Source: Armatimonas rosea (GTDB taxonomy: Bacteria; Armatimonadota; Armatimonadia; Armatimonadales; Armatimonadaceae). From it: a DNA stretch of 64,000 bases. Of the stretch, positions 8,498 through 16,957 are shown piece after piece; position 1 is the first letter of the stretch, and every line of letters begins with the position of its first letter. A program made the position numbers and the translations under genes. The stretch is taken from assembly GCF_014202505.1 (NCBI RefSeq), contig NZ_JACHGW010000001.1, positions 1,630,697 to 1,694,696 on the forward strand. Reading direction: 5' to 3'. The notes under the pieces were generated by a model that had not been told where the DNA came from, ran no database searches, and saw only the letters and a program-made list of their open reading frames with translations.

Positions 8498-11146
8498 TTA
8501 GGGGGCTTGCTTGATATTCCTGAGACGCTCCGGCCAGACAAAGGTCGGGGCGTCTTTTGGGTTGTAGCCTTCCATGTGCCCGGTGAGCCTTGTCGCGGGC
8601 TTGGTGTACTTGAGCACCGTGTCCCCAAAGACCTCACGGCAGAGCGCCGCAAGCCCTGGGTCGTACTCGATCAGCTCCGCGCGGGTATTGACATGGTTGT
8701 GGTCGTGGTCGTTCTCCCGGTTGTTGTCGAACCAGGACTGCACGCCCTCCGCAAAGTACTCATGGTGGTTGGTGGAGGCGTACTTGCCCTTCCAGAGCCC
8801 CGCCTTCATGGCGCTCTCGTAGCAGGCCTTCACACGGGAGTCGAAGGTCTTGTCCACGCGCACCATGCCCCGCAGGTGGATATTGTGGGCGAACTCATGG
8901 ATCAGGATATTCTCTGCGGCGTAGGGGTCGCCCGGATAGCCCAAGAGATTCTCCTCTGCACAGGAGCAGAGCGGGTCGGTCTCGCTCCCACCGAGCCCGC
9001 GCGCACGCCGGTCCCAGAAATCTTTTGGCATGAGCCAAGCAAAGTCGGGCTGGTCTGTGGTGAACTCATTGTAGGCAAGGATGCACATTCGTGAGCCGCT
9101 GGCGATCATGGCATCACGGACATCGGGGCGCTTGGCGAGCAAGAGATTGACGAGGTAGGCCGCCTCCTTGAGCGCGTAGTCATTGACTTTCTCCGATGCC
9201 ACAATCGGGTAGCCATTGGCACTGATGTATTTTTTGTAGAACGCCGGTGCCTTGAGCGCTGCGGGTGGCGCGGTAATCGCACTAATCGCTGGGGGAGCTT
9301 TTTGGAGCCGAGCCGCAAGGCGCTTGAGGTACTCGTCGGCCTTGGGGTTTGCGAGGGTCTTCTCGATCCATGCCGGGGAGATCGCCTCCAAGGCACTCTG
9401 GTGGGTGAGTGTATTGGCGATTAGCTGGGCCGCGTACTCGTTGTTGGTCTTCTCCAGCTCGCTTGCCAGTGCAGCTACCCCACGCTCGCGCTGTCCCAAG
9501 ACAACCAGGGCGTGTGCCGCCGTGATACGGTTGGTCACGGAGCTATCGGTGAGAAGCGGCTCCAGGCTCGCCTTGGCGGGCAGTGCGGCCTTCCCGAGGA
9601 CCACGCAGCCGAGCGCCCCCCAGTAGCGCACGAGCGCATCTGGCGAGGCGAGTGCTTTTTGTAGCGTGGGAAGGTTCTTCACGTTGCGCTCGGTCGCTAG
9701 AAACGCGGTGTCCAGCACTTTGGTTCGGTTCAGAGGGTAGTCGGCGATGGCTTTCTGGGGAGCGAGCTCCGCAAACATCGGCTCAGGGATAATTCCCGTA
9801 TCGCGGGTATCGAGCATGGTCTGCTTGAGCCGTCCCCGGAGCACCGCTAGGCGCGCTGCTTGACTGGGCGCCCCCGCGAGGTTTTTGAGCTCCCAGGGAT
9901 CGGTCTGGAGATCGAAGAGCTCCTCCGTGGCCTGCGGCCCCTCCCAGAGCGCCTTGTGGTAGCCCGTGAGTGTCCCCGCTTGCCAGGCCTTCTGCCACGC
10001 GGCCCAGCCGGGCATGGTTAGCTGGTAGTAGCTGTATGGGGCGGCGGCCAGGTGCGGCAGGAAGCGCCGGATGTACTTGTAGCGGCCATCGGTGATCCCG
10101 CGGCGCATCCCGTAGAGCTCATCAAACCGGTCGGCATAGAGAAAGACATGAGCATCAGGCTGAACAGCGACCCGTTTGCTTCCCAAGAACGCCCTTCCTT
10201 GCATCTGTGCGGGCTTGGGCTGGCCCAGGAGCGAGAGCAAGGTGGGGGCAAAGTCCACAAAGGCGACCGGCTCGTGCACCCGCTGGCCAGGCATAAACGG
10301 GGAGAGTGACCGCCATTTTTTCGGCACACGCACCATCAAGGGAATCCGGACACCGGTCTGCTCTAAGTAGCGCTTACCGCGTGGAGTCGGGCCGCCGTGG
10401 TCGGCGTAGTAGAAGACAATGGTGTTCTCGGCCTGCCCACTGCGCTCCAGCTCATCGAGCTTCTCTCCCACTTGCTTGTCCATTGCGCTGATCGTGTCGT
10501 GGTAGATCGCCCAGTCCGAGCGCATCTCCGGCAGGTCCGGGACATAGGGCGGCAGGAAGAGAGTCTTGGGATCGAGGCGCGGTATCTGTGGGATCAGGCC
10601 CTTGTCCCGGTTGCTCTGGACTTTTTCGGGAAAGAGATTGCTCTCGTGGCTGATCTCGATATTGAAGACCGCGAAAAACGGCTTGCCGCTAGGGCGGTTT
10701 TTATAGTGCGCTCTATTCGACGATACATCCCAGAGTGCGGTGTCGTTCCCCTTGATGTTGTAGTCGGTCTTGGCGTTGTTGGTACAGTAGTAGCCTTGCT
10801 CGCGCAGGTAGGAGACATAGGGCTTGTAGGCCGCTGGGATGACATGTCGGCTGCGCATGTGCTGGGTGCCCATGGTGGGGGAGTAGGCCCCCATGAGCAG
10901 GGTTGCCCGCGCCACCGCACAGACCGGGGCGTTGGAGTAGGCGCTCTCAAAGACAGCGCTCTCCTTCGCCAGCGCGTCGAGCCGTGGCGTCTTTGCCTCT
11001 TTGTTGCCGTAGCACCCGAGCCACTGCGCGGAGTTGTCCTCGCTGACAATCCATAAAATATTGGGCCGCTCGGGCTGCTGCGCCTGTGCGTGCGCAACAC
11101 TGCTGAGGCTTGCCAAGGCAGCGAAAACATAACCGAGTACGCGCAT
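8498..11146 (-). CDS. Sulfatase fused to helical repeats and an HExxH metallopeptidase-like domain
   Basis: An 882-residue protein from ATG at 11146, whose first 20 residues form a signal peptide (MRVLGYVFAALASLSSVAHA). Residues 25-490 are a type I sulfatase (RPNILWIVSEDNS, later YYADHGG), but the maturation motif is CAVAR (Cys76-Arg80) instead of CxPxR or CxAxR. Residues 530-610 look like HEAT-type repeats. The C-terminal 270 residues form a separate domain with HEFAHNIH at 750 and a downstream HHEYFAEG that may supply the third zinc ligand. An alternative ATG at 11302 overlaps the previous stop (ATGA) and would add 52 residues largely encoded by a repeat; I prefer the signal-peptide start. 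It is last in the run and probably acts outside the cytoplasm. Sulfatase identity is sure, substrate unknown. Confidence 0.85.
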   Translation of the reverse strand: MRVLGYVFAALASLSSVAHAQAQQPERPNILWIVSEDNSAQWLGCYGNKEAKTPRLDALAKESAVFESAYSNAPVCAVARATLLMGAYSPTMGTQHMRSRHVIPAAYKPYVSYLREQGYYCTNNAKTDYNIKGNDTALWDVSSNRAHYKNRPSGKPFFAVFNIEISHESNLFPEKVQSNRDKGLIPQIPRLDPKTLFLPPYVPDLPEMRSDWAIYHDTISAMDKQVGEKLDELERSGQAENTIVFYYADHGGPTPRGKRYLEQTGVRIPLMVRVPKKWRSLSPFMPGQRVHEPVAFVDFAPTLLSLLGQPKPAQMQGRAFLGSKRVAVQPDAHVFLYADRFDELYGMRRGITDGRYKYIRRFLPHLAAAPYSYYQLTMPGWAAWQKAWQAGTLTGYHKALWEGPQATEELFDLQTDPWELKNLAGAPSQAARLAVLRGRLKQTMLDTRDTGIIPEPMFAELAPQKAIADYPLNRTKVLDTAFLATERNVKNLPTLQKALASPDALVRYWGALGCVVLGKAALPAKASLEPLLTDSSVTNRITAAHALVVLGQRERGVAALASELEKTNNEYAAQLIANTLTHQSALEAISPAWIEKTLANPKADEYLKRLAARLQKAPPAISAITAPPAALKAPAFYKKYISANGYPIVASEKVNDYALKEAAYLVNLLLAKRPDVRDAMIASGSRMCILAYNEFTTDQPDFAWLMPKDFWDRRARGLGGSETDPLCSCAEENLLGYPGDPYAAENILIHEFAHNIHLRGMVRVDKTFDSRVKACYESAMKAGLWKGKYASTNHHEYFAEGVQSWFDNNRENDHDHNHVNTRAELIEYDPGLAALCREVFGDTVLKYTKPATRLTGHMEGYNPKDAPTFVWPERLRNIKQAP

Positions 11147-11181
11147 GGTGGATGTGGTGCAAGCCCGGATGGAAATCATCC

Positions 11182-11282
11182 GGCTATGGGGCGCGTTCGC
11201 GCCGCCTCCTCGTTCCTCGTCGGTAAAATTTTGAGCGAAGCGAACGGCCGAAGGCCCCATAGCCCCACGTTCACCGTGCGGG
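11182..11282. repeat. Composite REP-like palindromic element
   Basis: GGCTATGGGG (11182-11191) and CCCCATAGCC (11255-11264) are perfect inverted arms enclosing smaller hairpins (GCGCGTTCGCGC, GGCCGAAGGCC). Directly outside lies a 20-base imperfect palindrome (11263-11282, CCCCACG..CGTGCGGG) that recurs at 15084-15103. The element sits at the 5' end of the sulfatase-metallopeptidase gene. Confidence 0.75.
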
Positions 11283-11298
11283 AAATCGTAATGTGTTT

Positions 11299-12654
11299 TC
11301 ATTTGGCAGGAGCCTCCGTAATGGGCCACTCGGGCAGGTCGGTGCGCTCGGTGCGGAAGAGGTCTTTGGCACGCTGCACGAGCGCAGGGTTACTCTGGGC
11401 GAGGTTGCGGGTCTCACCGGGATCGCTTGCGAGGTCGTAGAGCTCGACTGGGGCATCGAGGCGCTTGGTGCGAAGCGCCTTCCAGCGCGCGTCCATGACC
11501 ACCGCCTGCGAGAAGCCACCCTCGTGAAACTCCCAGTAGAGTGTCTTGTGCGCCCGCTGCCCTGGCTTGCCCAGCAAGGTCGGCAAGAAGCTAATCCCAT
11601 CGGTCTTGGGGGGCAGGGGGGCTTCTATGAGCGTGGTCAGGGTGGGGAAGAGATCGGCGAAGGAGCTGACATGGCTGCTCTGCGTTCCCGGAGCGACCTT
11701 GCCCGGCCAGCGCGCGATGGTCGGGACCCGAATGCCACCGTCGTAGAGGTCGCGCTTGAGGCCACGGAACGGGCCACTGGCCGCAAAGAGCGCGGGGTTG
11801 TTGGCGCCCTCACGGTGGTGGCCGTTGTCGCTGGTAAAGAGCACGAGCGTGTTGTTGTCTATCTTGAGCCGCTTGAGCAGAGCAAAGAGCCGCCCCATGT
11901 CGGCATCGAGCCGAGCAACTGTCGCAGCGTGCGCTTTATCGGGGGCGGGCCAGGGCTTGTCGGCGAAGGTACCCAGCTCGGGAACCTCTTGGCCGTTGCC
12001 CGTGCCACGGGTCGCCTCGTTGTTGGCGTGGGGCGTGATGAGCGACCAGTAGAGAAAGAACGGCTGCTTGTGGTGCGCCTCTACCCACTTGAGGGCTTCG
12101 TCGGCCAGGAGATCGGGGGCGAAGTCGCACTTTTCGCCCGCCCAGCCCGCGCCGGTCTTCCACTGCGCCTCGGGGCAGGCGGGGTGCTTCACATTGCGCA
12201 GCGCGACCCGCTTCTCCCCACGTAGCAGAAAGGGCGGGTAGGGGTTGTGGGCGTGGGTCTGATTGAGGTAGCCGAAGAAGTGGTCGAAGCCCTTGTTGGT
12301 TGGGATACCCTCTTCGCCCTCGTTGGCGAGGCCCCACTTGCCGACCAGCGCCGTGGCATAGCCTGCGGATTTTAGCGCCTCTGCCACCGTCAGATCGCTT
12401 TTTCGGAGCAGCTGCGCCGCTGGGTTGGTCGGCCCAGCGTTGCCCCGAACCCGCGTGTGGCCGGTGTGGAGCCCCGTCATCAGGACCGAGCGCGACGGCG
12501 CACAGACCGGCGCTCCGGCGTAGAAGTGGGTCAGCTTCATCCCCTCCGCCGCCATCGTATCGAGATGCGGTGTCGGGATGAGCTTCTGGCCAAAGCAGCC
12601 TAGCTCGCCGTAGCCTAGGTCGTCGGCGAGGACAACGATAATATTGGGTTTCAT
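11299..12654 (-). CDS. Type I sulfatase (arylsulfatase A-like), no signal peptide
   Basis: A 451-residue sulfatase covering only the catalytic fold. It starts with KPNIIVVLADDLGYGELGCFG (metal-binding Asp pair) and has the formylglycine motif CAPSR at Cys51-Arg55. TSDNGHH and the GGIRVP segment follow later. It hydrolyses a sulfate ester, probably on a sugar, after Cys51 is oxidised to formylglycine. ATG at 12654 is fixed by an ATGA overlap with the deaminase gene and leaves no room for an export signal. It in turn overlaps a downstream ATG at 11302 by four bases. The exact substrate cannot be read from sequence. Confidence 0.93.
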   Translation of the reverse strand: MKPNIIVVLADDLGYGELGCFGQKLIPTPHLDTMAAEGMKLTHFYAGAPVCAPSRSVLMTGLHTGHTRVRGNAGPTNPAAQLLRKSDLTVAEALKSAGYATALVGKWGLANEGEEGIPTNKGFDHFFGYLNQTHAHNPYPPFLLRGEKRVALRNVKHPACPEAQWKTGAGWAGEKCDFAPDLLADEALKWVEAHHKQPFFLYWSLITPHANNEATRGTGNGQEVPELGTFADKPWPAPDKAHAATVARLDADMGRLFALLKRLKIDNNTLVLFTSDNGHHREGANNPALFAASGPFRGLKRDLYDGGIRVPTIARWPGKVAPGTQSSHVSSFADLFPTLTTLIEAPLPPKTDGISFLPTLLGKPGQRAHKTLYWEFHEGGFSQAVVMDARWKALRTKRLDAPVELYDLASDPGETRNLAQSNPALVQRAKDLFRTERTDLPEWPITEAPAK

Positions 12655-13088
12655 GGTTTTGGAAAAAGAGTATAGCACTCCGCTTGGAGGAGCGGCCCCT
12701 CGACAATTGTCTGAAAGTCGCTGCGCTGGGCTACTTCCTGGGCGGGGATGTAGATCTGGGCGTAGTGCCTTGCCGCATCCGCAATAGTCGCGCCAAAGAC
12801 AACTCGGTCCAGCTCCGCCCAGAGAAGGCTCCCCATGCACATCGGGCAGGGCTCACAGGTCGAGTAGAGCGTAAAGCCCGCGAGGGAAGGGCTCTGCCGC
12901 TGCTGACAGGCGAGCCGCACGGCGAGCAGCTCCGCATGAGCGGTGGGATCGTTGTTCTCGGCGACCTGGTTGACCACCTGAAGCAGAACCGTGCCCGTCG
13001 CCGAGTCAACGATCCGCGCCCCAAAGGGCGTTTCGTAGGGCTTTGTGAAGGCGATCAGCTCCAGGAGGTGCTCGGCATCCGTTTGCAT
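12651..13088 (-). CDS. Nucleoside/nucleobase deaminase (CMP/guanine deaminase fold)
   Basis: A 145-residue cytidine-deaminase-superfamily enzyme with the zinc site HAE (His51, catalytic Glu53) and PCPMC (Cys81, Cys84). Length and the CEPCPMCMGS context resemble guanine deaminase or general nucleoside deaminases rather than tRNA-specific TadA. It removes an amino group from a purine or pyrimidine base in the cytoplasm. ATG at 13088 lies one base after the upstream TAA; an upstream TTG would only add eight residues. Its place between two sulfatases, with overlaps on its downstream side, makes it part of the same transcript, but a link to sulfated glycans is not obvious. Confidence 0.85.
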   Translation of the reverse strand: MQTDAEHLLELIAFTKPYETPFGARIVDSATGTVLLQVVNQVAENNDPTAHAELLAVRLACQQRQSPSLAGFTLYSTCEPCPMCMGSLLWAELDRVVFGATIADAARHYAQIYIPAQEVAQRSDFQTIVEGPLLQAECYTLFPKP

Positions 13089-13089
13089 T

Positions 13090-15123
13090 TTAGGTGGCGC
13101 TCTCCCGCTCAATCACGACCGATGTAATCGTCCCCGTGAACACATCGCTCTGTTTGTAGGCAACGACTTTCCCCCCGGTATCGCTTCCCACATCCAGGCC
13201 ATCGGTGGGGAGTGTCGCCAGCGGCCCGTTTCCCACCGCCTCCCCGATACGCGTGCCATCCAGGCTCAGCTGGAGCGCACCGTTTTTCGTCACCTCCACC
13301 CGCGCTGTATGGGCTCCCATCACGGTCTCTGGTGTCGCCACGCGGGTTACCCCAGCCTTGGTGCGAAAGGCAAAGACCAGCTTGCCGTCCTCCAGGAAGA
13401 GGGAGTAGCCCAGCGCCGAGCCTCCTTGTGCGACAATCACCCCGTCGCGTGCCGTCTTGGTGTCGAAGCTCGCGGTGATGGTGAAGGCTCGGTTGGCGAT
13501 TGCGGGTGCCTCGGCCCGGTCGAGATGCTCGCCTGCCTTGAGCGTGAAGCGTGTCTTGGTTGAGGTTTTCTCCGCCGCGCCTTTCTTGCCGCGCCAGCCA
13601 CCCAGCGGGAGGACATTGGCACGCGCGGCCCAGGCATCCCACTTTGCCGCCAGGGCCGTGACTCGCCCCGTCTCGCGGGAGGCGAGGTTTGTCCGTTCGC
13701 TGCGGTCCCTCTCGATATCGTAGAGCTCCCAGGGCTGGTTTTCTTTTGCGACTGCCTTCCAGCGCCCCTCACGGATGGCGCGGTTGCCCTCGTGCTCCCA
13801 GAAAAGAGGCTGTGTCCGAGCGAGCGGCTTGCCCAAGAACGCGGGGCGCAGGCTGACCCCCTCCATGGGCTTGACCTTACCCGTGGGGTAGCGAGCGCCA
13901 CTGACATCGACCACGGTGGCCATGATGTCGATCAGGTGCCCCGGCTGCGACTCCCACGCTCCGTTGCGGCGACGCGGAATCCCGGTGGGCCAGTGGGCGA
14001 TCAGGGGGGTCGAGATGCCTCCCTCATGGGTGTAGTGCTTGTACTCGCGAAACGGCGTGTTCTGGAGCCAGGCCCACGACTGTCCACAGTACCAGTCCGA
14101 TGTCGGGGCACTCGGGTCGCCCTGTGTCCTTCCGTTTGGCCCGGACTCTGCATTGCCTCCGTTGTCGCTCATAAACAAGATCAGCGTGTTGTCCAGCTCG
14201 CCCCGCTCTTTGAGGGCGGCCACGAGTGTCCCTACTGCTTTATCCATGTGCCAGACACACGCCGCGTAGGTCGCCATAAGGTGGTCGAAGCGGTCTTTCT
14301 CCGTCTCGCTCAGGCTCTCCCAGGCCGCAACCGTCTCGGGGCGGGGCGCGAGTGTCCAGTCAGGCTCCGCCAGCCCGAGCTGTTTTTGTCTTGCAAGGCG
14401 GTCCTCGCGCAGCCTGTCCCAGCCCGCTCGGTACTTGCCGCGGAATCGTGCGATATCCTCCGCGGGGGCTTGGAGCGGAAAGTGCGGCGCGTTGTGGGCG
14501 AGATAGAGAAAAAACGGCTTCTTGGCGGCGCGTGCCTCGTCGATAAACGTAATCCCGTACTCGGTCCAAAGATCGGTCGAGTACCAGCTCTTGGGGAGCG
14601 GCGGGTTGGGCTGGCCATTGAGAAAGAGCTTCGCCTTCTCATCACCCGGCTGGTAGAAACCCCCTGCGGCGGCACTCAGCGAGCGCTCAAAGCCGCGCTT
14701 CCAGGGCACCACCCCCAGGTTCTGCCCGACATGCCACTTGCCACACATAATCGTGAAGTAGCCCGCTGGTCCTAGCACCTCTGCCAGGGTCGCGCACTGG
14801 TCATTGAGGTGCCCGGAGTAGCCTGGAAGCCCCTTGTCCTCCACCATGTGCCCGACGCCCGCTTGGTGGGCATAGAGCCCCGTGAGCAGTGTTGCCCGCG
14901 TCGGGCAGCAGCGTGCGGTGTTATAGAACTGTCGAAAACGCACTCCATCTCTGGCCAGCGCATCTAGGTTGGGGGTTGGAATCTCCGAGCCGTAGCAGCC
15001 AATATCGGCAAAGCCCATGTCGTCCACAAGAATCACGATGATATTTGGCTTGTTTTGTTGCCAGGACGGAGAACGCCCTAGAGCCCCACGTTTATCGTGC
15101 GGGAGGATGGTTTCATTTTTCAT
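13090..15123 (-). CDS. Type I sulfatase with C-terminal jelly-roll domain
   Basis: A 677-residue arylsulfatase. The catalytic part (about 25-515) starts [21 protein letters not shown] and has maturation motif CCPTR (Cys72 to Arg76), a SDNGG metal site and the usual [12 protein letters not shown] segment. Residues 530-677 look like a concanavalin/LamG-type beta sandwich ([22 protein letters not shown]), often glycan-binding. ATG at 15123 is supported by an ATGA overlap with the upstream sulfatase, and no other start precedes the catalytic core. The first 25 residues are not a signal peptide; they are encoded partly by a REP-like palindrome shared with 11263-11282. It is probably translated with its neighbours. 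Confidence 0.9.
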   Translation of the reverse strand: MKNETILPHDKRGALGRSPSWQQNKPNIIVILVDDMGFADIGCYGSEIPTPNLDALARDGVRFRQFYNTARCCPTRATLLTGLYAHQAGVGHMVEDKGLPGYSGHLNDQCATLAEVLGPAGYFTIMCGKWHVGQNLGVVPWKRGFERSLSAAAGGFYQPGDEKAKLFLNGQPNPPLPKSWYSTDLWTEYGITFIDEARAAKKPFFLYLAHNAPHFPLQAPAEDIARFRGKYRAGWDRLREDRLARQKQLGLAEPDWTLAPRPETVAAWESLSETEKDRFDHLMATYAACVWHMDKAVGTLVAALKERGELDNTLILFMSDNGGNAESGPNGRTQGDPSAPTSDWYCGQSWAWLQNTPFREYKHYTHEGGISTPLIAHWPTGIPRRRNGAWESQPGHLIDIMATVVDVSGARYPTGKVKPMEGVSLRPAFLGKPLARTQPLFWEHEGNRAIREGRWKAVAKENQPWELYDIERDRSERTNLASRETGRVTALAAKWDAWAARANVLPLGGWRGKKGAAEKTSTKTRFTLKAGEHLDRAEAPAIANRAFTITASFDTKTARDGVIVAQGGSALGYSLFLEDGKLVFAFRTKAGVTRVATPETVMGAHTARVEVTKNGALQLSLDGTRIGEAVGNGPLATLPTDGLDVGSDTGGKVVAYKQSDVFTGTITSVVIERESAT
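15084..15103. repeat. Short palindrome inside a sulfatase 5' end
   Basis: CCCCACG-TTTAT-CGTGCGGG, an imperfect palindrome matching 11263-11282 (centre TTCAC). Both copies lie just after an ATGA junction between two sulfatase genes and read in frame as PH(D/G)(K/E)RGA. Confidence 0.7.
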
Positions 15124-16955
15124 TTTTCAAAATTCCAGCGTTGGGATTTTCCTTGGGTTGGTTTGACCTCAATCCAATCCACGGTGAGCGGGGCTTTTTG
15201 TGCGGGGAGATATAGCCGTAGGATGCCCAAGGTGCCTTCGGCGGGCAGCGTGATAGTGAGCTCCTGCCACTCTCCCGTTGCCTGAAGCGTAAAGCCGACC
15301 GACTTTGCCTTGTCGGTGGCTTGCGGTGTCGGGAGCCACTCGACCTTGCCCGGGCCTCCGCCTGAACTCTTTACACGCAGAGAGACCGTCGTCGGGCCGC
15401 CGATTTTTCCTGCGGCGAACCCCAGAAACGGCGTGGGGCCAGCCCCTGTGACGGTAAGCGCGCCGTCTGTGACGACTGCCTCACAGCCACGTGCTTTCCA
15501 GCCTCCTAGGGGATCAACTGCAGGTGGGGCGGCGGCTTCGGGCTTTGCCTTTGTGTTGTAGGTGGGATTGGGGAGGGGCACGACTGCCTTGGTATCTTTG
15601 AGAAATCCCTCGATCAACGTATCCAGCTGCTTGACCCGCTCCGGTTGGCTGGCCGCGAGGTTATTGGTCTCGCTCAGATCGTCCTTGAGGTTGTAGAGCT
15701 GGTAGGCATGTGCGCCGTTTTCTCCTTGGTGGAAGAGCCGGATTAATTTCCAGTCGCCGGAGTGCACGGTGACGGCGGGCGGGAGCGTGTCGGGGACGTT
15801 GGGGCTGTGGGGAAAGAACGTGAAGATGGGCTTGGGCGCGAGCGCTTTTCCATTCAGAGCGCGGGCGATACTGCGCCCATCGAAGACTGGACTTGCTTCG
15901 GGCTTGAGCTTGAGTAGCTCCAGAAGTGTTGGGTAGAAGTCCGTGCTCTGGATAATGGCCTCGTCGTTGCGTGCTCCTGGTTTGGTGACTCCGGGCCAGC
16001 TCACGACACATGGGACACGAATCCCTCCCTCATAGACCGTCGCCTTTCCGCCTCGGAGCGGGGCATTGCTGGTGGGCGTGGTGCCGTCGACCGTGTTGTA
16101 CATATTGCCGCCGTTGTCCGCGAGAAAGACAATCGCCGTCTTGTCTGCGATCCCCAGGCGATCCAGTGCGTCTAGGAGCTTGCCGATGCTGTCGTCCATG
16201 GACTCCACCATCGCGGCGTAGGTGGGGCTGCGCTGCGGGCTTTTCGGGTCTACCACCCCTTTGTACTTCTCGATCAGCGACTTCTTGGCATCGAATGGGG
16301 CGTGCACCGAGAACTGCCAGTAGTTGAGAAAGAACGGCTTGTCTTTGTGCTGCGTCATCCAGGCCACGGCCTCGTCGCCCATCCGATCCTCGATATGCTC
16401 GTTTGGTGTACGGGGCGAGAACTTGGGGAATTTCCACGGCGCGACAAAGCTTCCTGCGGGACCTGGGCCGGAGGTGTGCGGCAGATCCACCTCAAAGCCC
16501 TGCTGAAGCGGCGAGTACGGCTCCGCGCCTAGGTGCCACTTACCAAAGTGCGCTGTCGCGTACCCGGCAGACTTCAGCGTCTCTGCCAGCGTGACGTAGC
16601 TTGTATTCAGCCGCGTCGCACTCTCGCACTGCAAGGCCTTTGACGTCGCCGGAGCGCTTTTCTGCACCGATGCGGCCAGCTTTACCTCGGGCAGGTGACT
16701 GTTGGGGGCCGTAATCCCAATTCGGGCCGGGCTCTGTCCCGTCAGAATGCTCGCCCGCGTCGGGGAGCACAGCGGGCTCGCCGAGTACGCGCGTGAGAAC
16801 ACCATCCCGCGCTTGGCGAGGCGCAGTAAGTTCGGGGTCTTGTAGAGCTTTGTCTTGCCGTACAGCTCCGTATCTGCCCACCCCAGATCATCGGAGAGAA
16901 TGAAGACGATATTGGGGCGATCCATTCCTAGGGTAGGAGGAACCATGGGGGGCAT
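15120..16955 (-). CDS. Type I sulfatase with C-terminal accessory domain
   Basis: A 611-residue sulfatase (from ATG at 16955; ATG at 16925 directly before [14 protein letters not shown] is an alternative). The formylglycine motif is CSPTR (Cys63-Arg67), with LADNGG as the later metal site. After about residue 470 a beta-rich domain of some 140 residues ([21 protein letters not shown] onward) resembles a carbohydrate-binding sandwich. The start lies two bases after the GH20 stop, so the pair is co-transcribed; the gene ends in an ATGA overlap with the next sulfatase. No signal peptide is evident from either start. It likely removes sulfate from the glycan attacked by the adjacent hexosaminidase, which is inference from order. 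Confidence 0.9.
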   Translation of the reverse strand: MPPMVPPTLGMDRPNIVFILSDDLGWADTELYGKTKLYKTPNLLRLAKRGMVFSRAYSASPLCSPTRASILTGQSPARIGITAPNSHLPEVKLAASVQKSAPATSKALQCESATRLNTSYVTLAETLKSAGYATAHFGKWHLGAEPYSPLQQGFEVDLPHTSGPGPAGSFVAPWKFPKFSPRTPNEHIEDRMGDEAVAWMTQHKDKPFFLNYWQFSVHAPFDAKKSLIEKYKGVVDPKSPQRSPTYAAMVESMDDSIGKLLDALDRLGIADKTAIVFLADNGGNMYNTVDGTTPTSNAPLRGGKATVYEGGIRVPCVVSWPGVTKPGARNDEAIIQSTDFYPTLLELLKLKPEASPVFDGRSIARALNGKALAPKPIFTFFPHSPNVPDTLPPAVTVHSGDWKLIRLFHQGENGAHAYQLYNLKDDLSETNNLAASQPERVKQLDTLIEGFLKDTKAVVPLPNPTYNTKAKPEAAAPPAVDPLGGWKARGCEAVVTDGALTVTGAGPTPFLGFAAGKIGGPTTVSLRVKSSGGGPGKVEWLPTPQATDKAKSVGFTLQATGEWQELTITLPAEGTLGILRLYLPAQKAPLTVDWIEVKPTQGKSQRWNFEK

Positions 16956-16957
16956 AT

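Noticed and set aside
10397..11056. Open frame of 219 codons on the plus strand opposite the fusion sulfatase
   Set aside because: The minus-strand frame carries clear sulfatase motifs; the plus frame has no recognisable domain.
11293..12225. 310-codon frame opposite a sulfatase
   Set aside because: Mirror of a strongly coding frame, with an Arg/Gly/Val-rich composition and no motif.
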